Shown piece by piece: positions 1 to 6,281 of a DNA stretch of 17,184 nucleotides. The DNA is from Rhodocyclaceae bacterium (GTDB lineage: Bacteria > Pseudomonadota > Gammaproteobacteria > Burkholderiales > Rhodocyclaceae): the NCBI GenBank assembly GCA_023230455.1, contig JALNXH010000037.1, positions 1 through 17,184 on the forward strand, written 5' to 3'. The position numbers and the translations under genes are program-made. The notes below the pieces were generated by a model that was not told where the DNA came from, did not search any database, and saw only the letters and a program-made list of their open reading frames with translations. Positions within the stretch are counted from its first letter, which is position 1; each line of letters starts with the position of its first letter.

Positions 1-1447
1 CCTTGAACCACCAGTCGGCCCCCCATTCCTCGTCCACCTTGCGCATCGCGCGGCGGAAATCCAGCGCCTCGGCGATCGACTCCTCGACCAGCGCCGTACC
101 GCCCGGCGCTTCCATCATCGCCGCCGCCACATCGCAGGAGGCGATGATGGAATATTGCGGCGAGGTCGAGGTATGCATCAGGTAGGCCTCGTTGAATACG
201 TCGCGGTCGAGCTTGTTGTTCTCGGCGTCCTGCACCAGGATCTGCGAAGCCTGCGACAGCCCGGCCAGCAGCTTGTGCGTGGACTGGGTGGAAAACACCA
301 TCGATTCCTTGCAGCGCGGACGGTCGGCGCCGATGGCATGGTAATCGCCGTAGAAATCGTGAAAGGCGGCGTGGGGCAGCCAGGCTTCGTCGAAGTGCAA
401 GGTGTCGATATGGCCGTCGAGCATGTCCTTGATGTCCTCGACGTTGTAGAGGATGCCGTCGTAGGTGGACTGGGTGATGGTGAGTACCCGCGGCTTGCCC
501 TTGACCTTGCTGGCAAAGGGATGGGCGGCCACTTTCTTCTGAATGTTCTCCCAGGTGAACTCGCTCTTCGGGATCGGCCCGATGATGCCGTAGTTGTTGC
601 GCGTCGGCATCAGGAACACCGGGATCGCGCCGGTCATCATGATCGCGTGGAGGATCGACTTATGGCAGTTGCGGTCGACGACGACGATGTCGCCCGGCGC
701 CACGGTGGAATGCCAGACGATCTTGTTCGAGGTCGATGTGCCGTTGGTGACGAAGTACAGATGGTCGGCGTGGAAGATGCGCGCCGCATTGCGCTCGGAC
801 GCGGCCACCGGGCCGGTATGGTCGAGCAGCTGGCCGAGCTCTTCCACCGCATTGCAGACGTCGGCGCGCAGCATGTTCTCGCCGAAGAACTGGTGGAACA
901 TCTGCCCCACCGGGCTCTTCAGGAAGGCGACGCCGCCCGAGTGGCCGGGGCAATGCCAGGAGTACGAACCGTCGGCGGCGTAATGGGTCAGCGCGCGGAA
1001 GAACGGCGGCGGCAGCGAATCGAGATAAGCCTTGGCCTCGCGCTTGACGTTGCGCGCGATGAACTCCGGCGTGTCCTCGTACATATGGATGAAGCCGTGC
1101 AGCTCACGCAGCACATCGTTGGGGATGTGGCGCGACGTGCGCGTTTCACCGTGGAGGAAGATCGGTATCTCGGTATTGCGGTTGCGGATTTCGGTGACGA
1201 AGGAGCGCAGTTCGGCCAGCGTTTCTTCGGGCTCGTGGGCCAGTTCCTCGTCGTCCACCGAGAGGATGAAGGCGGAAGCCCGGCTCTGCTGCTGCGCGAA
1301 GGACGCCAGATCGCCGTAGCTGGTGACACCCAGCACTTCCAGCCCCTCCTCCTCCATGGCTTTGGCGAGCGCGCGGATGCCGAGGCCCGAGGCGTTCTCG
1401 GAGCGGAAATCCTCGTCGATGATGATGATCGGGAAATGGAAACGCAT
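1..1447 (-). CDS. Orn/Lys/Arg decarboxylase (PLP-dependent, biodegradative arginine decarboxylase-like), 3' end cut by window edge
   Basis: The minus strand is open from an ATG at 1447 to the left edge, giving the first 482 residues of a protein that should be about 750 long. Residues 1 to about 150 form the N-terminal wing (response-regulator-like) domain. The PLP domain follows, with HCPGHSGG, DRNCHKSI, LHFDEAW (Asp353, expected to contact the pyridine nitrogen) and STHKLL, where Lys392 should form the Schiff base. The lysine lies close to its position in E. coli AdiA (386) and further from LdcI (367), which mildly favours arginine as substrate; lysine or ornithine cannot be excluded. The family decarboxylates a basic amino acid to agmatine, cadaverine or putrescine, consuming a proton, in acid resistance or polyamine supply. 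AGAGGT lies 8 bases before the ATG. It follows dcd on the same strand with a large inverted repeat in the gap. Confidence 0.93.
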   Translation of the reverse strand, partial: MRFHFPIIIIDEDFRSENASGLGIRALAKAMEEEGLEVLGVTSYGDLASFAQQQSRASAFILSVDDEELAHEPEETLAELRSFVTEIRNRNTEIPIFLHGETRTSRHIPNDVLRELHGFIHMYEDTPEFIARNVKREAKAYLDSLPPPFFRALTHYAADGSYSWHCPGHSGGVAFLKSPVGQMFHQFFGENMLRADVCNAVEELGQLLDHTGPVAASERNAARIFHADHLYFVTNGTSTSNKIVWHSTVAPGDIVVVDRNCHKSILHAIMMTGAIPVFLMPTRNNYGIIGPIPKSEFTWENIQKKVAAHPFASKVKGKPRVLTITQSTYDGILYNVEDIKDMLDGHIDTLHFDEAWLPHAAFHDFYGDYHAIGADRPRCKESMVFSTQSTHKLLAGLSQASQILVQDAENNKLDRDVFNEAYLMHTSTSPQYSIIASCDVAAAMMEAPGGTALVEESIAEALDFRRAMRKVDEEWGADWWFK

Positions 1448-1469
1448 GGGGGACCTCTAAATTCGGTTA

Positions 1470-1547
1470 ACCACGGGGGACACGGGGCGCACGGGGGAGC
1501 TTGCTGCTGGAACCTGCTTTCCCCGTGCGTCCCGTGTTCCCCGTGGT
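1470..1547. repeat. Long imperfect inverted repeat, copy 1
   Basis: The left arm from 1470 begins ACCACGGGGGACACGGGG and the right arm ending at 1547 reads CCCGTGTTCCCCGTGGT. The arms are about 30 bases and nearly complementary, with a loop of roughly 18 bases. A second copy lies at 4985-5055. It resembles the dispersed CCACGG-type intergenic hairpins of many proteobacteria. It sits between dcd and the decarboxylase, where the RNA hairpin could act as terminator, attenuator or stabiliser; no T-run follows it on the minus strand. Confidence 0.85.
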
Positions 1548-1556
1548 GAAGGCCTT

Positions 1557-2123
1557 TTATATCTTCGGCAACGTGACGCCGACTTGGCCCTGATACTTGC
1601 CGCCGCGGTCCTTGTAGGATATCTCGCAGACCTCGTCGGACTCGAAGAACAGCACCTGGGCACAGCCCTCGCCGGCGTAGATCTTGGCCGGTAGCGGGGT
1701 GGTATTGGAAAACTCCAACGTTACGTAGCCTTCCCACTCGGGCTCGAACGGCGTGACGTTGACGATAATGCCGCAACGGGCATAGGTGCTCTTGCCGAGG
1801 CAGACGGTGAGCACGTTGCGCGGAATGCGGAAGTATTCGACGGTGCGGGCGAGGGCGAAGGAGTTGGGCGGGATGATGCAGGAATCGCCCTCCATTTCGA
1901 CGAAGGAATTCGGGTCGAAGTTCTTCGGATCGACGATGGTCGAATTGATGTTGGTGAACACCTTGAATTCCCGTGCGCAGCGGATGTCGTAGCCGTAGCT
2001 CGATGTCCCGTAGGAGACGATCTTCTGGCCGCCGGCTTCGCGCACGAGGTACGGCTCGAACGGCTCGATCATGCCGTGCTGCTCCGCCATGCGGCGTATC
2101 CACTTGTCCGATTTTATGGCCAT
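1557..2123 (-). CDS. dcd: dCTP deaminase
   Basis: The 188-residue protein has the usual length of proteobacterial dCTP deaminase, a trimeric cytosolic enzyme that converts dCTP to dUTP and so feeds dTMP synthesis. Visible signatures are SSYGYDIRCAREF (residues 41-53), LGKSTYARCG (109-118, phosphate binding, with Arg116) and EGYVTLEFSN (131-140), in which Glu137 is the expected catalytic glutamate. It ends KYQGQVGVTLPKI, typical of the family. The start is the ATG at 2123 (MAIKSDKW); the frame stays open far upstream into lysR, but homology begins at this methionine. No strong Shine-Dalgarno is seen. The decarboxylase gene follows on the same strand. Confidence 0.97.
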   Translation of the reverse strand: MAIKSDKWIRRMAEQHGMIEPFEPYLVREAGGQKIVSYGTSSYGYDIRCAREFKVFTNINSTIVDPKNFDPNSFVEMEGDSCIIPPNSFALARTVEYFRIPRNVLTVCLGKSTYARCGIIVNVTPFEPEWEGYVTLEFSNTTPLPAKIYAGEGCAQVLFFESDEVCEISYKDRGGKYQGQVGVTLPKI

Positions 2124-2153
2124 GACGGTGAGGGTAGAAAACGAGGAGGGCGC

Positions 2154-2159
2154 AGTATA
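2154..2159 (-). promoter_or_regulatory. Possible -10 element for dcd
   Basis: TATACT on the minus strand lies 31 bases before the dcd ATG in the short lysR-dcd gap and matches the sigma-70 -10 consensus at 5 of 6 positions. No good -35 is seen 17 bases upstream, so this is a weak assignment. Confidence 0.35.
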
Positions 2160-2187
2160 AGGCACGGCCGGGCGCGGCCCGCCCGCA

Positions 2188-3120
2188 TTAGCCGGCGGAC
2201 AGCGGCGGCGCCTCCCACGACGGCCGGGTGCCGAGACGCTCGACCAGGAAATCCACCAGCATGCGGACCCGCTGCGGCACATGCCGGTTGCCCGGCAGCA
2301 CCGCATGGATGCCGAGATCCGGCAGCGGATAGGCGGAGAGAATCTGCTGCACCTGTCCGGCCGCCAGAGCCGGAGCGGCAAGGAAGGTAGGCTGCGCGGC
2401 GATGCCCAGCCCGCGCACCGCAGCGTCCAGCAACACGTCGCCGTTGTTGGCCTGTAATCGGCTGCGCACCGGGAAGCGCTGCAACTGGCCGTCGACCATG
2501 AACGGCCAAGCCGTCGCCGTGGATGCGGCGGCGGTATAGCCGAGACACTCGTGATGAATGAGTTCCTCAGGATGCTGCGGCTCGCCGTGGCGGGCCAGAT
2601 AGTCGGCCGCGGCGACGACCACCATGCGTCCATAGCTGATGCGCCGCGCCACATCGCCGGGTTGCAGCCGGGGCGTGATGCGAATCGCCAGATCCAGGCC
2701 GTCCTCGAACAGATTGCTGCGTCGGTCGCTGAAATCCATGTCCAGCGCCACTTCCGGGTAGGTCGTGGCGAACTCCAGCAGCAGCGGCGCAAGATGGCGC
2801 AGGCCGAAACTCAGCGGCACGCTCAGCCGGATCGGCCCGCGCGGCGTCTGCCGCTCTTCCGCCAAACCGGTCTCGGCCACTTCGACCAGATTCAGGATCA
2901 CCCGCGCCTTTTCCAGATAGGCCGCACCGGCCGAGGTCAGCGTCAGGCGTCGCGTGCTGCGCGCCAGCAGCTTGACCCCCAGGTGCGCTTCGAGTCCGGC
3001 GATCTGCCGGGTCACTACCGAGCGGGCCACGTTCAATTGCTGCGCCACGGCCGAAAAGCTGCTCAGTTCGGCCACCCGAATAAACAGGCGCATCGCATCG
3101 AGACGATCCATTATTGTCAT
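2188..3120 (-). CDS. LysR-family transcriptional regulator
   Basis: The 310-residue protein has the standard LysR layout. Residues 1 to about 65 hold the winged helix-turn-helix (MDRLDAMRLFIRVAEL, then SFSAVAQQLNVARSVVTRQI as recognition region), followed by the linker helix and a periplasmic-binding-like effector domain from about residue 95. It is close to the subgroup that often flanks small redox or oxidoreductase genes. It is divergent from the dioxygenase at 3186 with only 65 bases between starts, so by the usual LysR pattern it probably controls that gene and the YceI and CDGSH genes behind it, and itself; this is inference. A second in-frame ATG (residue 4, 3111) could be the true start. 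The inducer is unknown. Confidence 0.93.
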   Translation of the reverse strand: MTIMDRLDAMRLFIRVAELSSFSAVAQQLNVARSVVTRQIAGLEAHLGVKLLARSTRRLTLTSAGAAYLEKARVILNLVEVAETGLAEERQTPRGPIRLSVPLSFGLRHLAPLLLEFATTYPEVALDMDFSDRRSNLFEDGLDLAIRITPRLQPGDVARRISYGRMVVVAAADYLARHGEPQHPEELIHHECLGYTAAASTATAWPFMVDGQLQRFPVRSRLQANNGDVLLDAAVRGLGIAAQPTFLAAPALAAGQVQQILSAYPLPDLGIHAVLPGNRHVPQRVRMLVDFLVERLGTRPSWEAPPLSAG

Positions 3121-3185
3121 TTCAGCAACAAATAATTGCAGATTGTCTCCTATTTAGGCCGAATCGATCCGACTACAGTGCGCTC
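3121..3185. promoter_or_regulatory. Divergent lysR / dioxygenase promoter region
   Basis: This 65-base gap is notably AT-rich compared with its surroundings (for example AACAAATAATTGCAG) and separates two divergent genes, the usual place for a LysR operator. I cannot single out a convincing T-N11-A box or -35/-10 pair. Confidence 0.5.
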
Positions 3186-4019
3186 ATGCCCTCTGCGAAC
3201 CCCCGCCCCTCCCGTTCCAGCCAACCCGACGCGCAGCCCAGTCTGTTCGTTGCGCACGGCGCACCCACCTTCGCCCTGCGCCCCGGCGCAGCCGGCGCGG
3301 CGTTGGCCGGCGCCGCGGCCGCGCTGAGCCGACCGCGGGCAGTGATCATGGTCAGCGCCCACTGGGATACCGCGCAGCCGACGGTCGGTGTCGCCGACCG
3401 TCCGCAAACGGTGCACGATTTCGGCGGTTTTCCAGAGGAGCTTTACCGCCTGCGTTATCCAGCGACCGGCTGTCGCGAAGCGGCGCTGGACGTTTGCGCA
3501 CGACTCGCCGGTGCCGGCTTCGTGGCGCAAACCGACGCCACCCGCGGCCTCGACCACGGCGCCTGGATTCCGCTACGGATGATGTTCCCCGACGCCGACG
3601 TGCCGGTGATTCCGCTCTCCATCCAGAGCCGACTCGGCCCCGCGCACCATCTGGCGCTCGGCCGCGCCCTTGCACCGCTGTCCGCGCAGGGTTTTCTGCT
3701 GGTCGCCTCCGGCAACCTGACCCACAACCTGCGCGACTACCAGCTTGCCAGTCTGGGCGGCGGCAGCGTACCGGCCTACGTCCGCGCTTTCCCCGAGTGG
3801 ATCTGGCAGCGCCTCGCCGCCGCCGACCTGCCGGCCCTGCTCGACTACCGGCGCCAGGCGCCGGACGCTGCACGCGCGCACCCCAGCGACGAACATCTGC
3901 TGCCGCTGTTCGTCGCGCTCGGCGCCGCGGGCGAGCACGCAGGCGCCGAGCGCCTCCACGCCGGCATCGACGACTATGTCATCGCGATGGACATGTTTTC
4001 CTTCCGCAGCACGCAATAG
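3186..4019 (+). CDS. DODA-type extradiol ring-cleavage dioxygenase (YgiD-like)
   Basis: The protein is 277 residues from the ATG at 3186, near the length of E. coli YgiD. Class III extradiol (LigB superfamily) dioxygenases of this type open catechol-like rings such as DOPA at the 4,5 bond with a single metal ion. Expected metal and active-site residues are present in order: VAHGAP (His24), SAHWDT (His59), LDHGAW (His124), LTHNLRD (His180) and DEHLLPLFVALG (His237). The frame is open for 24 more codons upstream to 3114, overlapping lysR, but similarity begins only after a low-complexity Pro/Ser stretch, so 3186 was chosen; no clear Shine-Dalgarno precedes it. It is first in a plus-strand group with the YceI and CDGSH genes and divergent from lysR. 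The natural substrate is not known. Confidence 0.92.
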   Translation: MPSANPRPSRSSQPDAQPSLFVAHGAPTFALRPGAAGAALAGAAAALSRPRAVIMVSAHWDTAQPTVGVADRPQTVHDFGGFPEELYRLRYPATGCREAALDVCARLAGAGFVAQTDATRGLDHGAWIPLRMMFPDADVPVIPLSIQSRLGPAHHLALGRALAPLSAQGFLLVASGNLTHNLRDYQLASLGGGSVPAYVRAFPEWIWQRLAAADLPALLDYRRQAPDAARAHPSDEHLLPLFVALGAAGEHAGAERLHAGIDDYVIAMDMFSFRSTQ

Positions 4020-4055
4020 CCCTTAGCCACCAACAACCCACCGAGGAGTCCTCCC

Positions 4056-4622
4056 ATGAAACGCATCGCCCTGCTCTCTGCCGTCGCCGCTTTCTCCGTT
4101 TCGGCTTTTGCCGCCAGCGAAACCTACGTCATCGAAAAGAACCATACCTTCCCGCGCTTCTCGTACAACCATCTGGGTTATTCGATGCAGGTGAGCCGCT
4201 TCAACAGGACAACCGGCAAGGTCGTCCTCGACCGCGCAGCGAAGACCGGATCGGTGGACGTCGAAATCGACATGAAGTCGGTCGACACCGGATCCACCGA
4301 CTTCGACCAGCACATCCAGGGCGAAGACTTTCTCGACACTGCGAAATACCCGACCGCCCGCTTCACCTCGACGCACGTCACCTTCGAAGGCGACACACCG
4401 GTCAGCGTCGCCGGCAACCTGACCATCAAAGGCGTCACCAAGCCGGTAACGCTGGCGCTCAGCTCATTCAAGGCCGCACCGCACCCGCTCGCCAAGAAGG
4501 ATGCCATCGGCGCCAATGCCAGCACCACGGTCAAGCGCACCGAATTCAACGCCGGCAAGTACGCACCCTACGTCGGCGATGAAGTCACCATCGACATCGC
4601 CATCGAAGCGTTCAAGGAATAA
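4056..4622 (+). CDS. YceI-family periplasmic protein
   Basis: The 188-residue protein starts with a clear signal peptide (MKRIALLSAVAAFSVSAFA, cleavage expected after AFA near residue 19), so it should be periplasmic. The mature part is a YceI-type lipocalin-like barrel, shown by TYVIEKNHTFPRFSYNHLG, KTGSVDVEIDMKSVDTG, FDQHIQGEDFLDTAKYPTAR and GNLTIKGVTKPVTL. Family members bind long isoprenoids such as polyprenyl pyrophosphate or ubiquinone-like lipids; many are induced by base or osmotic stress, but physiological roles remain vague. GAGGAG lies about 9 bases before the ATG. It lies 36 bases after the dioxygenase and 68 before the CDGSH gene, probably in one transcript. Confidence 0.95.
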   Translation: MKRIALLSAVAAFSVSAFAASETYVIEKNHTFPRFSYNHLGYSMQVSRFNRTTGKVVLDRAAKTGSVDVEIDMKSVDTGSTDFDQHIQGEDFLDTAKYPTARFTSTHVTFEGDTPVSVAGNLTIKGVTKPVTLALSSFKAAPHPLAKKDAIGANASTTVKRTEFNAGKYAPYVGDEVTIDIAIEAFKE

Positions 4623-4690
4623 GGTAGCGTTCCGCTACACCTCCGACCCGCCAACGAAGTACCCGCCAACGAACCGAAAGGAAATCCACC

Positions 4691-4930
4691 ATGACCGATC
4701 CCATCATCGCCCAGAAAGCCCCCTACGCCGTCGACGTCGAAGCGGGCAAGAGCTACTACTGGTGCGCCTGCGGCAAAAGCAAGACGCAGCCGTTCTGCGA
4801 CGGCAGCCACAAGGGCAGCGAATTCGTTCCGACCGAATACAAGGCGGAAAAATCCGGCACCGTCTACTTCTGCGGCTGCAAGCACAGCAAGAACGGTGCG
4901 TTGTGCGACGGCAGCCACAAGCAGCTCTGA
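4691..4930 (+). CDS. Tandem CDGSH iron-sulfur domain protein
   Basis: This 79-residue protein carries two CDGSH motifs, each expected to bind a [2Fe-2S] cluster with three Cys and one His. The first has Cys25, Cys27, Cys36 and His40 (CACGKSKTQPFCDGSH) and matches the family pattern fully. The second has Cys61, Cys63, Cys72 and His76 (CGCKHSKNGALCDGSH) but has Ala70 where the consensus has proline. It has no signal peptide and no membrane anchor, unlike mitoNEET, so it should be cytosolic. Related proteins are thought to act in electron transfer or cluster transfer; the partner is not known. AAAGGAAA is the likely ribosome binding site. It is last in the plus-strand group. Confidence 0.95.
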   Translation: MTDPIIAQKAPYAVDVEAGKSYYWCACGKSKTQPFCDGSHKGSEFVPTEYKAEKSGTVYFCGCKHSKNGALCDGSHKQL

Positions 4931-4984
4931 TGTATCGGCTGCGCTTCGATCGCACGTAGCGCAGTCACCGCGGCCATCGGATTT

Positions 4985-5055
4985 ACCACGGGGAGCACGG
5001 GGACAGAGGGCGTGCTCGGGGAAGTTGATCTGGTTTCCCCCGTGCCCCCCGTGGT
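4985..5055. repeat. Long imperfect inverted repeat, copy 2
   Basis: The left arm starts ACCACGGGGAGCACGGGG and the right arm ends CCGTGCCCCCCGTGGT, closely matching the copy at 1470-1547 in its arms but with a different middle. It lies between two convergent genes (CDGSH protein and mrp), where the hairpin could terminate transcription from both sides. Confidence 0.85.
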
Positions 5056-5076
5056 TTGGCTTTGAAGCTGAAAAGC

Positions 5077-6165
5077 TTAAGTGTTCTGCACCACGATGGC
5101 GGGAAACTTGGAACTCATGTCCTTGGCGCGCTGGGCGACGGCCACCGCCACCTTGCGCGCGATGGCACGGTACATCTCGGCCACCTGGCCGTTGGGTTCC
5201 GCCGCCACCGTCGGCTTACCGCCGTCGGCCTGCTGGCGGATGCGAATATCCAGCGGCAGCGAACCGAGCACCGCCACATCGTAGTCGGCGCCCATGCGCT
5301 GCGCGCCGCCCTGACCGAAGATGTGCTCGGCGTGACCGCAGTTGCTACAGATATGCACGCTCATGTTTTCCACCAGCCCGAGGATGGGAATGCCTACTTT
5401 CTCGAACATCTTGAACCCCTTGCGCGCGTCGAGCAGGGCAATGTCCTGCGGCGTGGTAACGATCACCGCGCCGGTCACCGGCACTTGCTGCGCCAGGGTG
5501 AGCTGGATGTCGCCGGTGCCGGGCGGCATGTCGATGATCAGATAGTCCAGATCCTTCCAGAGCGTCTCCTTCAGCAACTGCTGCATCGCCCCGGTGACCA
5601 TCGGTCCGCGCCAGACCATCGGCGTCTCGACATCCACCAGAAAGCCGATCGACATCGCCTGCACGCCGTAGGCTTCCAGCGGCTCCATGTTCTTGCCGTC
5701 CTTCGAGTCCGGCTTCTGGTTCTGGATGCCGAGCATCTGCGGAATCGACGGCCCGTAGATGTCGGCATCGAGCACGCCCACCCGCGCACCCTCGTCGGCC
5801 AGCGCCAGCGCCAGATTCACGGCGGTGGTCGATTTGCCGACCCCGCCTTTGCCCGAAGCCACGGCGATGATGTTCTTCACTCCCGGCAACAGGCTGACGC
5901 CGCGCTGCACGCTGTGGGCGACGATCTTCTGAGTGACGTTGACCGCGGCCTGCGCTACGCCGAGCGACAGCAACTTCGCCACCACCAGCCCGCGGATCAG
6001 CTCGTGCTGGGTGCGTGCCGGGTAGCCGAGCTCCACGTCGAGCGACACGCCGCCGTCGCTCACTTTGAGGTTGCGCACGCAGCGGGCGGCGATCAAATCC
6101 TTGCCGGTGTTGGGATCCACCACTTCCTTGAGGGCGGCTTGTACTTGGGCTTCGGTCAGGCTCAT
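5077..6165 (-). CDS. apbC: Mrp/ApbC-family iron-sulfur cluster carrier ATPase
   Basis: The 362-residue protein is a Mrp/NBP35-type P-loop ATPase that carries and delivers Fe-S clusters in the cytosol. Residues 1 to about 90 are the MIP18/DUF59 domain. The deviant Walker A motif is SGKGGVGKST (104-113), followed by DADIYGPS (133-140) and DMPPGTGD (212-219), both family signatures. CSNC (Cys273, Cys276) is the conserved CxxC that binds a bridging 4Fe-4S cluster between two subunits. The start MSLTEAQVQAALK is typical. It is divergent from metG, an arrangement common in proteobacteria, and a sigma-70-like promoter is visible upstream. Confidence 0.96.
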   Translation of the reverse strand: MSLTEAQVQAALKEVVDPNTGKDLIAARCVRNLKVSDGGVSLDVELGYPARTQHELIRGLVVAKLLSLGVAQAAVNVTQKIVAHSVQRGVSLLPGVKNIIAVASGKGGVGKSTTAVNLALALADEGARVGVLDADIYGPSIPQMLGIQNQKPDSKDGKNMEPLEAYGVQAMSIGFLVDVETPMVWRGPMVTGAMQQLLKETLWKDLDYLIIDMPPGTGDIQLTLAQQVPVTGAVIVTTPQDIALLDARKGFKMFEKVGIPILGLVENMSVHICSNCGHAEHIFGQGGAQRMGADYDVAVLGSLPLDIRIRQQADGGKPTVAAEPNGQVAEMYRAIARKVAVAVAQRAKDMSSKFPAIVVQNT

Positions 6166-6218
6166 GGCGCGAAAATCCTTGCTGTTTCTGGGGTTGGAGA
6201 GTTTCGGGGAGTGGGGAA

Positions 6219-6247
6219 AGTATAGGGCAGGCGGGGCGCTTTGTTAG
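6219..6247 (-). promoter_or_regulatory. Candidate sigma-70 promoter for apbC
   Basis: On the minus strand CTAACA (6242-6247, 4 of 6 to the -35 consensus) and TATACT (6219-6224, 5 of 6 to the -10) are exactly 17 bases apart and would give a leader of roughly 45 bases. On the plus strand TAGAAT (6245-6250) could be the -10 of metG, overlapping the same site; its -35 is unclear. Confidence 0.5.
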
Positions 6248-6281
6248 AATTCATCCCCTGCATCATCCCTTCCCGTCCGCC

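Noticed and set aside
155..1549. A 464-codon plus-strand frame opposite the decarboxylase
   Set aside because: Antisense shadow; the minus strand encodes a clear PLP decarboxylase with its active-site lysine motif, and the frame's tail is merely the inverted repeat translated.
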